A stretch of DNA of 64,000 nucleotides, taken from contig RAYR01000024.1 of assembly GCA_003612405.1 (NCBI GenBank), positions 1 through 64,000 of the forward strand, written 5' to 3'. The stretch is from a bacterium 0.1xD8-71. GTDB lineage: Bacteria; Bacillota; Clostridia; Lachnospirales; Lachnospiraceae. How positions within the stretch are numbered: the first letter of the stretch is position 1; every line of letters starts with the position of its first letter. Below, piece by piece: positions 1 through 8,584 of this stretch. The translations under genes and the position numbers were made by a program. Below the pieces are notes generated by a model. That model ran no database searches, was not told the DNA's origin, and worked only from the letters and a program-made list of their open reading frames with translations.

Positions 1-13
1 TACTGCTGGTTGG

Positions 14-430
14 TTAAACCTTCGCAGACAGGCTTCTCACCTGCCAGACTACCCGCCCTTCGTCTGGGCGCACAATCTCTTTTTGTCTTTCTTTTGCTTC
101 AAACTTTTGATACTCTCTTTTAATATTCCTAGGCAAACAATCCGGTAATTTTTCACCGTCATCTTCCATCTCTTGAATTAGATTTTCTATAGCTTTTAAA
201 TAATCTATTACTTCTTGTGGCATATTTTCAACTTCTTGCGATCTATCAGATAATGAAGAACCTCTTTCTTTTATTTTTTCCATCGTATAAATGGTACCAG
301 CAAAAAGAGAGTCATTATTATTAATTTGCTTTTCATCCATAACATTATCCATAGTTGGTGACACACTACTAACATAATATCTTAAGGCTCTAAGATTATT
401 CAAAAATATACTACATATATAATTATACAT
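14..430 (-). CDS. hypothetical protein, orphan ORF in AT-rich DNA
   Basis: An ORF of about 138 residues that I do not recognise. I chose the ATG at 430 because an AGGAG sits eight bases upstream; the frame opens earlier only at a TTG (448). The middle is charged and probably helical (residues about 50-115), with no signal peptide or zinc motif. The last 20 or so codons lie in visibly more GC-rich DNA than the rest, so the C-terminus may have been acquired at an island junction. It could be a chance ORF; coding status is uncertain. Confidence 0.4.
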   Translation of the reverse strand: MYNYICSIFLNNLRALRYYVSSVSPTMDNVMDEKQINNNDSLFAGTIYTMEKIKERGSSLSDRSQEVENMPQEVIDYLKAIENLIQEMEDDGEKLPDCLPRNIKREYQKFEAKERQKEIVRPDEGRVVWQVRSLSAKV

Positions 431-478
431 AACATAAACTCCTAACAAATTGATAATGAAAAATAATGAAAGTATCGG

Positions 479-508
479 TTCTTACTTTTTTGTACAAAAA
501 AGTAAGAA
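479..508. repeat. perfect 30-bp palindrome
   Basis: Two 13-base arms (TTCTTACTTTTTT and its exact reverse complement) flank a GTAC centre that is itself palindromic, so all 30 bases are symmetric. It lies in the non-coding gap between the orphan ORF and the broken two-TM gene. It could be a bidirectional AT-rich terminator, a protein-binding site or a mobile-element relic. The sequence does not decide which. Confidence 0.7.
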
Positions 509-689
509 AATTATACCAACTTCAAAAAATAAAAATCTCATAATCGAAGATCGATATAATTTTCTTACACTTTTATATGTCTTATATACTTTATTTAAAC
601 TTCCATATCAACAGTCTACGAAAAAAAATATCGCTTTCCCTTTCCTAGTTTTTATTTATTATACATGAATAGTACAATAAATGCAAACA

Positions 690-1529
690 TTATTTGAATT
701 CCCACTCAAAGCAATAATTATTTAATAATGTTGGGTTATTAATTGAAAATGAATACTGCATTAAATTGCCAACTTTCTGAGTAGCTATATGTATATCATT
801 AGGAGCATTTATTGTTCTTGCAGAATCCTTATATACATTTAGTTTTATATTCTTAATTAAATTTTCCGGAACGGTTAAATACATAGTAAACTTATGCGTT
901 TGTTGCCTAATAGTGTGTGAAAATATTGGTATCATAGATAAATTATCATCTTTTACACTAGTCTCTAGCTTGAAATAAACACTGTCACCAAAACTTAGCT
1001 CTCTGTTAAAATCAATCGTATAAGTAAATGGCGAAGAAGTTCTTCGAGAATCATATAATGTATATTCTCCATTTGATTCAATTATTTTCGTATAATTATA
1101 TTTCCCTCCAGTCCAAATAATCCTTCCTTCAAATCCTGGATATTTTTCTGTATTTACAATACAATCATATTACAAAAAAGAAAGTATATTTTCTCTGTCC
1201 TTAAAATACAATTCAACTTCTAAATTTTCAAAAATTAAGTTTGTCTCAATTATATTATTAACTCTTGATCTTTCATTCTTCCTACATATTTTAATATTTA
1301 AAATCGTTGCAATTACTAATATTATAGTCATTATCCCAATCGATATAAATGCCAGTATATATGCATAAATAGGTATTCTATAATTGTTGTTACTTATCAT
1401 TTGATAAATACCTTTAATTAAGGGTATCCACAATAAAATATTAGCAATAAATAAAGTTAATATATACCAAAACATATTGCTAATTAAGTTTGTAATTATT
1501 TCATCTTTATGATCTTTTATTCTATACAT
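690..1529 (-). pseudogene. two-TM protein with beta-rich C-terminal domain, interrupted by an in-frame TAA
   Basis: Positions 1529-1173 encode 119 residues with two membrane helices (about residues 17-43 and 53-80) and then stop at a TAA at 1170-1172. The same frame stays open from 1169 to 690, giving about 159 more residues that look like a beta-sandwich (alternating hydrophobic and polar residues; IIWTGGKYNY, FTYTIDF, HKFTMYLTVP). Nothing at the junction looks like a new ribosome site, and the downstream ATG at 935 would cut into the domain. I read one gene of about 278 codons with a nonsense mutation. The start at 1529 follows a GGTGGG. Two TM helices plus a soluble beta-rich domain is an architecture also seen in some defence effectors, but no family was recognised. 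A sequencing error is possible. Confidence 0.6.
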
Positions 1530-1810
1530 CGTATTTAAACCCACCAATCACTAGTATTATGACTGTCATTATATACTAAGAATTAAAATAAATCTACAAT
1601 TTTCGTCACAAAAATACACTTATTGTTTTAAACTACATAAAATTTTCTAATATTTTGCCCTTTGCAAAAACTACCAAATACTAACAATAGACTACTTATT
1701 TAAATGTCCTAATATCCTATTTACCTCTCACTATATACGAACTTCTTCTTTCTCAAACAATTTAAAGTCTAATATATGTTAAAATATTTGATCACCTTAT
1801 TTTTTAGACA
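1530..1810. other. AT-rich intergenic stretch beside tRNA-Thr
   Basis: No supportable gene. It holds the probable promoter of the interrupted two-TM gene (TATATA/TATAAT-like sequence near 1565-1575, minus strand). A forward ORF starting at 1776 runs straight through the tRNA and is not real. I found no second copy of the tRNA-Thr 3' end in the window, so no attachment-site pair can be shown here. Confidence 0.5.
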
Positions 1811-1838
1811 ACAAAAAATCCCTGGTTCCCCAAGGATT
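1811..1838 (-). terminator. rho-independent terminator of tRNA-Thr
   Basis: On the minus strand AATCCTTGG, loop GGAA, then CCAGGGATT (nine pairs, one G-U) followed by a run of T residues. It starts six bases beyond the tRNA discriminator base. Confidence 0.8.
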
Positions 1839-1843
1839 CTCAA

Positions 1844-1916
1844 AGCTGCTGACGGGAATCGGACCCGTGACCTCCGCACTACCAATGCGACGCTCTACCG
1901 ACTGAGCCACAGCAGC
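1844..1916 (-). tRNA. tRNA-Thr (anticodon GGU)
   Basis: A 73-nt cloverleaf. The acceptor arm GCTGCTG pairs with CAGCAGC; the D arm is GCTC/GAGC; the anticodon stem TCGCA/TGCGG holds loop TTGGTAG with anticodon GGT; the T arm is ACGGG/CCCGT. CCA is not encoded. The DNA beyond its 3' end is AT-rich and accessory-looking, as expected if the tRNA gene served as an integration site. Confidence 0.95.
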
Positions 1917-1990
1917 CTGACAATAAAGGTTTCCCTCTTGCCATCGTGTTGTAGTATATCATAGCCATTTTAGCTTTGTCAATACCCGCG

Positions 1991-2611
1991 TCATTGTTTT
2001 CTGATTGCTTTCTTCAATTTGGTTTTAATCCGCTGCAGGGCGTTGTCCGTGGACTTATCATCTCTTCCTAAGACCTTGGCAATCTGCTGATATCCCATTC
2101 CTGTCAGGTACAGATCCAGTACCTGTTTTTCAAAGCTGCTCAGCTCTTTGTCTATAATGGTTTCCAACCTGTCCACGTTCTCCTGATCGATAATCATCTC
2201 CTCCGGACTCTGCTCAAATCCGGCCGCCAGGACATTGACCAGTTCCTCTTCCTCCCCCTCATGATTGGTTGACACACTGCCATAGAGGGACACATAATTA
2301 TTGAGCGGTATATGTTTCTTGCGTCTGGAAGCCTGCACTGCCGTATACATCTGTCTGGATACGCACAAATCCGCGAAGGTGGAGAAACTGGCGTCCCGCC
2401 CGGTATCATAGTCCCGCACGGCCTTAAAGAGCCCGATCATACCCTCCTGGATCAGATCTTCGCTGTCCGCCCCCAGAATATACATGGACTTGGCCTTACT
2501 CCTGACCAGATTCTTGTATTTATTCATGATATAATCCATAATGCCCGGCTCGCCGTCCCGCAGATTCACCAAAAGCTCCTCGTCCGTATAGCGGCTGTAA
2601 TCTTCTTTCAA
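1991..2611 (-). CDS. sigH: RNA polymerase sporulation sigma factor SigH
   Basis: A 206-residue sigma-70 family factor of the Spo0H/SigH group, which directs core RNA polymerase to early stationary-phase and sporulation promoters. Region 2 is clear at residues about 20-90 (DSEDLIQEGMIGLFKAVRDYD) and region 4 helix-turn-helix at about 160-205 (LTGMGYQQIAKVLGRDDKS). Length is normal for the family. The start is a TTG, chosen because GAGGGAG lies six bases upstream and no ATG fits. It follows ispF by about 60 bases on the same strand. Confidence 0.9.
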   Translation of the reverse strand: MKEDYSRYTDEELLVNLRDGEPGIMDYIMNKYKNLVRSKAKSMYILGADSEDLIQEGMIGLFKAVRDYDTGRDASFSTFADLCVSRQMYTAVQASRRKKHIPLNNYVSLYGSVSTNHEGEEEELVNVLAAGFEQSPEEMIIDQENVDRLETIIDKELSSFEKQVLDLYLTGMGYQQIAKVLGRDDKSTDNALQRIKTKLKKAIRKQ

Positions 2612-2670
2612 AACAATCTCCCTCTTAACACCTTCATGGTTTCATAATCATACAGTTAGCTTTCTGCGCC

Positions 2671-3222
2671 TTATCCTTCCTCATCGGCTTTACTACACCC
2701 GGGACATCCTGCGCATCCTCTGGCCTGTACGTCCTCACTGTAAATCTCACTGGGGTTTGCCAACATACAGATAGCCTGGGCGGAAATGCCTTCCCCACTG
2801 CCGGTAAAGCCAAGCCCTTCCTCCGTGGTCGCCTTCACATTGACCTGGGAGATATCGATTCCCAGCGCTTTTGCCATATTCGCCCGCATGGTATCAATAT
2901 GAGGCCGCATCTTCGGCGCCTGGGCAATGATTGTAGCGTCAATATTTTCAATCAGAAACAGATTCTCTTCCAGAAGTGCACCCACATGCTCCAACAATTT
3001 AATAGAAGAAATCCCCTCGTAAGCCGGATCTGTATCCGGGAAATGCCTGCCGATATCCCCCAAAGCCGCGGCACCCAGAAGCGCATCCATCACCGCATGT
3101 ATCAGAACATCCGCATCCGAATGGCCCAGAAGCCCCTTTTCATAAGGGATTTCCACGCCCCCGATAATACACTTTCTGCCTTCCACCAGCCGGTGTACGT
3201 CATACCCCATTCCAATCCTCAT
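2671..3222 (-). CDS. ispF: 2-C-methyl-D-erythritol 2,4-cyclodiphosphate synthase, with Cys-rich tail
   Basis: IspF cyclises CDP-methylerythritol 2-phosphate in the MEP isoprenoid pathway. The family signature is complete: metal ligands in GYDVHR and the GHSDADV loop, then the [15 protein letters not shown] segment near the C-terminus. The ATG at 3222 ([10 protein letters not shown]) has GAGGGAG just upstream and matches the usual start; an upstream in-frame extension is unlikely. After the normal end near residue 155 the protein continues about 25 residues with a cysteine cluster (CAGCPGC), which is unusual for IspF. The gene sits between a MATE pump and sigH. Confidence 0.93.
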   Translation of the reverse strand: MRIGMGYDVHRLVEGRKCIIGGVEIPYEKGLLGHSDADVLIHAVMDALLGAAALGDIGRHFPDTDPAYEGISSIKLLEHVGALLEENLFLIENIDATIIAQAPKMRPHIDTMRANMAKALGIDISQVNVKATTEEGLGFTGSGEGISAQAICMLANPSEIYSEDVQARGCAGCPGCSKADEEG

Positions 3223-3299
3223 TACTCCCTCACCTTCCTGCCATACAGCTTCCAATTCACATTTATACATTTGAGTAAGGCATGTTATTATTCTATGCC

Positions 3300-4637
3300 T
3301 TATTCCCTGCCTTTATCCTTTTTCCCCAGCGCTCTCCGACAGAAAGTCCAGGACATCACTGTGGCAATCCCCCAGCCCACGGGCCAGGAAAGCCAGATGC
3401 CCACGGAACCCATGCCGGCAGAAAACACAAACGCCAGAATGACCCGCAGGATCAGATCCGTAAACGTAGACGCCATAAACTCTTTCATCCGTTCCGCACC
3501 CCGCAGCATCCCGTCGGCAACCAGTTTCACGGCTATCACAAAGTAGAACGGCGACACGATTTTCAGGAAAGTAACACCGGTACGCAGGGCGTCGCTCCCG
3601 GTATCATCCATAAACAAAAGTACCATGGTCCGTCCGAAGAAGAAATATGCCACAAAGAAAGGCACCGCCACACAGGCCGCCATCTTCAATCCCGCCATAA
3701 ATCCATCTCTGATGCGTTCCTGTTTCCCGGCGCCGCGGTTCTGGGCCGTAAAACCGGACACACCGTTTCCCAGGGTGGTAAATCCCGTGATGATAAAAGT
3801 ATTCAGCTTTATGGCCGCAGAATATCCCGCGATCACACCCGAGCCATAAGAGTTTACCAGACTTTGTATAAAAATATTACCCACAGACACAAAGCTCTGC
3901 TGTAAAATACTGGGAACCGCAATCATACTGATCTTTTTTAACAGGGAAAAAGAAAATACCTTCACCCGTCCCTGTGTTCTGATTTCCCGCATCCGCACGC
4001 CAAAAGAAATCAATGCCAGAATACAGGCCGCTCCCTGGGCGATAAAGGTAGCCCAGGCCACACCGGCCACACCCCATTTGAATACTGCCACAAAGAGAAT
4101 ATCCAGCGCAATATTTCCCACGGACGACCCAATCAGGAAATACAGGGGCGTCCTGGAATCCCCCAGGGAATTGAACATGCCGGTGGTCACATTATATAAA
4201 AACAGAAAGATAAATCCGCCGATATAGATTTTGAGATAAAGCGCGCCGTCCGCAAAGATATTCTCCGGCGTCTGTATCATGCGCATCATCGCCGGTGTGG
4301 TCACAAGCCCCACGATCGTCAGCAGAGCCGCCAGCACAAATCCCGTGATTAACGTGGTGGAAACGGCTGTTTTTAGCTTTTCATGGGCTTTGGCGCCAAA
4401 AAGCTGGGAGATGACCACCGAACAGCCGATATTACTCCCCACCGCCACCGCCATAAAGATCATGGTGATCGGATAGGAGGCTCCCACCGCCGCCAGCGCG
4501 TCCTCTCCCGCAAATTTACCCGCAATCATACTGTCCGCAATATTATACAACTGTTGAAACACCACACTGATGAACATGGGCACCGTATACCTTACCAGTG
4601 TTTTCTGCGAATCTCCTACCGTCAGATCCTGAATCAT
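3300..4637 (-). CDS. MATE family multidrug/Na+ efflux transporter
   Basis: A polytopic membrane protein of about 445 residues with the two-half MATE layout of about 12 TM helices. The N-terminal half has the typical [18 protein letters not shown] motif and the second half the repeated [18 protein letters not shown] motif. Such proteins export cationic drugs or metabolites using ion gradients; the substrate cannot be told. I prefer the ATG at 4637 (GGAG six bases upstream). The frame opens at a GTG at 4673 that lies inside a TGCGA-GAAA-TCGCA hairpin overlapping the coaBC stop, and an ATG at 4649 has a weak site. Confidence 0.9.
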   Translation of the reverse strand: MIQDLTVGDSQKTLVRYTVPMFISVVFQQLYNIADSMIAGKFAGEDALAAVGASYPITMIFMAVAVGSNIGCSVVISQLFGAKAHEKLKTAVSTTLITGFVLAALLTIVGLVTTPAMMRMIQTPENIFADGALYLKIYIGGFIFLFLYNVTTGMFNSLGDSRTPLYFLIGSSVGNIALDILFVAVFKWGVAGVAWATFIAQGAACILALISFGVRMREIRTQGRVKVFSFSLLKKISMIAVPSILQQSFVSVGNIFIQSLVNSYGSGVIAGYSAAIKLNTFIITGFTTLGNGVSGFTAQNRGAGKQERIRDGFMAGLKMAACVAVPFFVAYFFFGRTMVLLFMDDTGSDALRTGVTFLKIVSPFYFVIAVKLVADGMLRGAERMKEFMASTFTDLILRVILAFVFSAGMGSVGIWLSWPVGWGIATVMSWTFCRRALGKKDKGRE

Positions 4638-4672
4638 TTTACGCTCCATTCCAACCCGTGCGATTTCTCGCA

Positions 4673-5875
4673 CTAAGCCTTCTTTCCCTGTTTCTCCAGA
4701 ATAAAAGTAAGCAGTCTGTCCGCCACTTCTTCCTTGCTGAGTATAGGCAGTTCCAGGGTTTCCTCCTTTGTGAGCAGGGTTACCACATTGGTGTCCGTCC
4801 CAAAGCCGGCCCCCTCCTGTCGCAGATTATTGGCCACGATCATATCAATGTGCTTCTTCTCCATCTTCGCCCTGGAATTTTCCAGCATATGCTCCGTTTC
4901 CATGGAAAAACCGCAGATGAACTGGCCTTCTCTTCTATGGGCGCCCAGATACGCCAGAATATCCTCGGTGCGCTCCAAAGCAATGGTCAGCTCGCCGTCC
5001 TTTTTCTTCATCTTCTCATCGGCAGTCCGGGCAGGGCGGTAATCCGCCACAGCAGCCGCCTTAATAATAATATCCTGTTTTTCTGCAGCCGCCTTAACCG
5101 CCTGGGCCATATCGGCGGCCGACACCACAGGCACCGTTTTCACTCCCATCGGAGGCTGTAATGCGGTTTTTCCTGACACAAGTGTCACCTCTGCGCCGCG
5201 AAGCATGGCAGCCCTGGCAATCGCATATCCCATCTTCCCGCTGGAATGATTGCTGATATAACGTACGGGATCAAATTTCTCCTGGGTAGGCCCCGCGGTG
5301 ACCAGTACTTTCCTGCCCGCCATATCCTTAGGGGTCAGTGCCTTTACAATCGCCTCATACAAAGCCTCAGGTTCCGGCATCTTGCCTTCCCCGGTATCCC
5401 CGCAGGCCAGATAACCGCTGGCCGGGGTTACCACTTCCATCCCGTACTTTTCAAGAATTTTCAGATTATCCTGCACCACCGGATTTAGATACATTCTGGT
5501 ATTCATGGCCGGGGCAAAGATTTTGGGACACTGACAGGCCAGTAAGGTGGTCGTCAGCATATCATCTGCCAGTCCATGGGCTGCTTTGGCAATCACATTG
5601 GCAGAAGCCGGCGCCACAAGCATAACATCTGCTTGTTTTGCCAGGGCCACATGTTCCACGCTGTGCTGAAAATTCCGGTCAAAGGTATCCACCAGACACT
5701 TATTGCCCGTCAATGACTCAAAGGTAATGGGATTAATGAAATTTGTGGCGTTCTGTGTCATGATTACCGTCACATCCGCCTGTTTCTTCTTCAACATACT
5801 CGCCAGAGAAGCAATCTTATAGGCGGCGATACTGCCGCTCACGCCCAGAACAATATGTTTTTCTTTTAATAACAT
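4673..5875 (-). CDS. coaBC: bifunctional phosphopantothenoylcysteine decarboxylase / phosphopantothenate-cysteine ligase
   Basis: CoaBC joins cysteine to 4'-phosphopantothenate and decarboxylates the product in CoA synthesis. The N-terminal half (residues 1-180) is the FMN-dependent CoaC flavoprotein: GSIAAYK, APASANVIAK, PAMNTRMY, and the substrate-recognition clamp with ACGDTGEG. The C-terminal half (about 188-400) is CoaB, with VTAGPTQEKFDPVRYISN and KAAAVADYRP. A length of 400 is normal. It is 75 bases downstream of coaX and probably cotranscribed with coaX and panT. Confidence 0.95.
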   Translation of the reverse strand: MLLKEKHIVLGVSGSIAAYKIASLASMLKKKQADVTVIMTQNATNFINPITFESLTGNKCLVDTFDRNFQHSVEHVALAKQADVMLVAPASANVIAKAAHGLADDMLTTTLLACQCPKIFAPAMNTRMYLNPVVQDNLKILEKYGMEVVTPASGYLACGDTGEGKMPEPEALYEAIVKALTPKDMAGRKVLVTAGPTQEKFDPVRYISNHSSGKMGYAIARAAMLRGAEVTLVSGKTALQPPMGVKTVPVVSAADMAQAVKAAAEKQDIIIKAAAVADYRPARTADEKMKKKDGELTIALERTEDILAYLGAHRREGQFICGFSMETEHMLENSRAKMEKKHIDMIVANNLRQEGAGFGTDTNVVTLLTKEETLELPILSKEEVADRLLTFILEKQGKKA

Positions 5876-5950
5876 ATGTTACCTCTTTCTGATCCAACCA
5901 AAACTTATATTGCCATATATGCCTTGCTCAGCGCCGTATAACCTGCTTTC

Positions 5951-6721
5951 TCATATTTCCACATTCTTATGATAAATCAGTCCCAGGCCTTTCAAGGTAA
6001 GCTCATTATCACAGATTATCTCTTTCTTACAGTATGGAACAATGCTTGCCGCCAGGCCGCCGGTAGCTACCACGGGCGCCGAATACCCAAGCTCCTCGTA
6101 AATCCTCTCTATCATACCGTCCAGACAGGCCGCCTGCCCCATCACGATACCGCTCTTCATGCAGTCGATGGTATTTGTGCCAATGACCTTCTTCGGCGGC
6201 TCCAGGCTGATACGCGGCAGCTGGGATGTCCGGTTCACAAGAGAATCCAGGGAAACCTTGGCTCCCGGCAGAATCATGCCGCCTATATAGTTTCGTTTCT
6301 CATCCACCACACTGATGGTCGTGGCCGTTCCCATGTCGATCATGATAATCGGCGCCCCGTAATAATGCAGCCCTGCCACCGCATTGACCACCAGATCGGA
6401 ACCCAACTGCCCCGGATTATCCATCAGGATATTCAATCCGGTCTTGACACCGGGCCCTACCACAAGCGGCGCCCGATGCAGCATTTTCTCCAGTGACGAC
6501 TTCATAATATTATTGAGGGGAGGTACGACAGAAGAAATGATACTGCCATTGATATCCTCCAGACCAATCTGATACAGATCAAAAAGGGTCTTAAACTCCA
6601 CCACATATTCCAGTTCAGTCTTGGAGAGATCGGTAGACACCCGTTCTACAAAATTAACCTTCTCTCCCTCGATACACCCGATGACAATATTGGTATTTCC
6701 AATGTCAATCGCCAAGATCAT
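5951..6721 (-). CDS. coaX: type III pantothenate kinase
   Basis: CoaX phosphorylates pantothenate, the first step to CoA, and belongs to the ASKHA fold. Motifs: phosphate-binding DIGNTNIVIG at the N-terminus, the catalytic segment MIDMGTATT, GGMILPGAKVS and C-terminal ATGGLA. The ATG at 6721 (MILAIDIGNTN) matches family starts and has AGGA eight bases upstream. An ATG at 6745 with AAAGGA upstream would add eight residues and cannot be excluded. Its neighbours coaBC and panT fit a CoA-supply operon. Confidence 0.93.
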   Translation of the reverse strand: MILAIDIGNTNIVIGCIEGEKVNFVERVSTDLSKTELEYVVEFKTLFDLYQIGLEDINGSIISSVVPPLNNIMKSSLEKMLHRAPLVVGPGVKTGLNILMDNPGQLGSDLVVNAVAGLHYYGAPIIMIDMGTATTISVVDEKRNYIGGMILPGAKVSLDSLVNRTSQLPRISLEPPKKVIGTNTIDCMKSGIVMGQAACLDGMIERIYEELGYSAPVVATGGLAASIVPYCKKEIICDNELTLKGLGLIYHKNVEI

Positions 6722-6761
6722 ATCCTCTGTCCTGCCTTTCCTCATAATATCTGTTCCTTTC

Positions 6762-6801
6762 AATATGCCAGACAGACGCCTTTGCGTCCATCCGGCATAT
6801 T
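6762..6801. other. 18-bp hairpin between panT and coaX
   Basis: Arms 6762-6779 and 6784-6801 pair over all 18 positions (three G-U pairs in the minus-strand RNA) around a four-base loop. There is no T tract, so it is not a classic terminator. It ends just before the coaX ribosome sites and may stabilise or process the panT-coaX transcript. Confidence 0.55.
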
Positions 6802-6836
6802 TTCATGCTGTATTGTTCTCTTTATTCCGATAAACC

Positions 6837-7700
6837 TTACGCCTTCTTGGCCGTAAATCCCACAGATTGCTGTGCCTTTGACATCTTCCCATACACCGGT
6901 TTCACCTTTGTCAATGCAAGGCCCACACCGGTCACAATAATAGCAGCCACTACGGATTCTACCACACCATTAAAGGCGACCACTCCCATAATGACATCCA
7001 GCACTGCCTCTCCGGCAACACCCACTGCCTCGGCATAGGCCTCTTTATATAAGATAAAGATACCGCTCATGACAAACAGGGTATTGGTAAATGCCCCGGC
7101 AAGTCCCGCATAGGAAAGGGCAATAGCCGCAGATCCCTTTTTGTTTCCGCTGACGGTAAGAATCACCATAAGTACAGCGCCGACGACAAGACCGATCACT
7201 GTACATACCATGGCACTCAGCCTCTCCGGAAGCAGCCGGATCAAAAATGCCCGCACGGAAACAAATAAAACAACAGACGCTATAGCATTAACAATCATTC
7301 TGCCTGTCTTCTGTTCACTCCCTGCCGCTTTGCGAATCAGCAGATAGACAAAATACGGTACCACGCCAACTAAAATCCTCGGTACAAAGCAAATGTAGAG
7401 GCTCTTAAAGATGCCGGATACACCGACCACGTTTGCAGCCAGGACCGGCGAAAACACAAACGCCGAGGCTGTAACCGCCTTAAATGTGTTGTTGATAAAG
7501 CTTGTGAAACCAAATACGAATCCCAAAAATGCACCTTTCTTCGGTCCAAGAAATAGTGCTCCCAGGATGACCGGGATATGAATAATCGTCGCGTTGATAA
7601 CTACAAGCGGGATGTATCCCAGTGGTGTGAAGGCCATAATCACGATTATGGCGGTGAACAGTGCCGTAAGCACAAGTTCATAGGTTTTTTCATTTTTCAT
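6837..7700 (-). CDS. ECF transporter S component, probable pantothenate (PanT-like)
   Basis: A hydrophobic protein of about 287 residues with roughly six or seven TM segments. The N-terminal ALFTAIIVIMAFTPLGYIP segment and the following GPKKGAFLGFVFGFTSF stretch are typical of substrate-binding S components of energy-coupling factor transporters, which share one ATPase/EcfT module encoded elsewhere. I choose the ATG at 7700 because AGGAGG precedes it by nine bases; the upstream in-frame region spans the promoter. Linkage to coaX and coaBC suggests pantothenate as the substrate. That assignment is inference from context. Confidence 0.8.
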   Translation of the reverse strand: MKNEKTYELVLTALFTAIIVIMAFTPLGYIPLVVINATIIHIPVILGALFLGPKKGAFLGFVFGFTSFINNTFKAVTASAFVFSPVLAANVVGVSGIFKSLYICFVPRILVGVVPYFVYLLIRKAAGSEQKTGRMIVNAIASVVLFVSVRAFLIRLLPERLSAMVCTVIGLVVGAVLMVILTVSGNKKGSAAIALSYAGLAGAFTNTLFVMSGIFILYKEAYAEAVGVAGEAVLDVIMGVVAFNGVVESVVAAIIVTGVGLALTKVKPVYGKMSKAQQSVGFTAKKA

Positions 7701-7749
7701 GGTACATTTCCTCCTGTTATTATTCTCATACGAGATACAATACGGTGTC

Positions 7750-7778
7750 ATCATACCATAACAACTTTTCCTTGACAA
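7750..7778 (-). promoter_or_regulatory. sigma-A promoter of panT-coaX-coaBC
   Basis: Minus strand TTGTCA, 17-base spacer, TATGAT. The predicted start is near 7743, giving a 43-base leader that contains the AGGAGG of panT. Confidence 0.7.
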
Positions 7779-7799
7779 GTTTTGTCCTTAAAAAGATAC

Positions 7800-7835
7800 A
7801 AAAAGAGACCGATACCATTGTTTTGTACCAGCCTC
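7800..7835 (-). terminator. terminator downstream of rubrerythrin
   Basis: An 11-pair stem (7805-7815 with 7825-7835, three G-U pairs) followed by five T residues on the minus strand. It lies between the rubrerythrin stop and the panT promoter. Confidence 0.7.
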
Positions 7836-7848
7836 CTCTGTTTTACCC

Positions 7849-8388
7849 TTAATAATTTTCCGGTTTAATCTGGAAATAGGCCTGTTCATGCTTGCAGACA
7901 GGACATACCATGGGCGCCTTCTTACCGATTACCAGATGACCGCAGTTTAAGCACTGCCAGATGCAGTCACCGTCCCTGGAAAATACCAGACCATCCTCCA
8001 GATTTTCAATCAGCTTCCGATAGCGCTCCTCATGTTCCCTCTCAATCCGTGCCACACCCTCAAAGAGCACTGCCAGCTCCTCAAATCCTTCCGCCCTCGC
8101 ATCTTTGGCAAATCCGGCATACATATCCGTCCATTCATAATTCTCACCTGCGGCGGCATCTTCCAGATTCCTGCCGGTAGGGGGAACTGCACCGTCGTTC
8201 AGATACTTAAACCAGATTTTGGCGTGTTCTCTCTCATTTGCCGCTGTCTCCGCAAAAATATTGCCGATCTGCTGATACCCATCTTCCCTGGCTTTGGACG
8301 CATAATAGGTATACTTGGTATATGCCTGTGATTCTCCGGCAAAAGCCGCCAGCAGGTTTTTCTCTGTCTTTGATCCTTTTAACTCCAT
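7849..8388 (-). CDS. rbr: rubrerythrin
   Basis: A cytoplasmic non-heme di-iron peroxidase that reduces H2O2 in anaerobes. The four-helix ferritin-like domain (residues 1-135) has the iron-binding EREHAKIW and EREHEERY motifs plus earlier glutamates ([16 protein letters not shown]). The C-terminal rubredoxin-like domain has CLNC and CPVC, the FeS4 site. Length 179 is normal. AGGAGG precedes the ATG. It is transcribed divergently from purC. Confidence 0.95.
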   Translation of the reverse strand: MELKGSKTEKNLLAAFAGESQAYTKYTYYASKAREDGYQQIGNIFAETAANEREHAKIWFKYLNDGAVPPTGRNLEDAAAGENYEWTDMYAGFAKDARAEGFEELAVLFEGVARIEREHEERYRKLIENLEDGLVFSRDGDCIWQCLNCGHLVIGKKAPMVCPVCKHEQAYFQIKPENY

Positions 8389-8510
8389 ATGATTTCCTCC
8401 TTTTACCGGCCTTTTCTCTGAGACCCTTTCATCCCCGTCCGGCTTTTCTTTTCAGTATTTCCACTTTTGACCAAATGATTCTGCCACTCTTGCAGAAAAT
8501 TGATTCACTA

Positions 8511-8539
8511 TTGTAAATCTGCCGGCTCTGGTATAAGAT
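8511..8539 (+). promoter_or_regulatory. probable purC promoter
   Basis: TTGTAA at 8511-8516, with TATAAG (15-base spacer, preceded by an extended TGG) or TAAGAT (17-base spacer) as the -10. It lies about 45 bases before the purC start. No purine riboswitch is visible. Confidence 0.5.
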
Positions 8540-8584
8540 ATAGAAGATATCAACAACAAGATTGCTCTGACATGGAGGAGACCA

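Noticed and set aside
450..668. Forward 72-codon ORF in the AT-rich region
   Set aside because: It runs through the perfect palindrome, has low-complexity Lys/Phe/Tyr content and no ribosome site worth the name.
1776..1964. Forward ORF across the tRNA-Thr
   Set aside because: It is the antisense reading of the tRNA and its terminator, a frequent false ORF.
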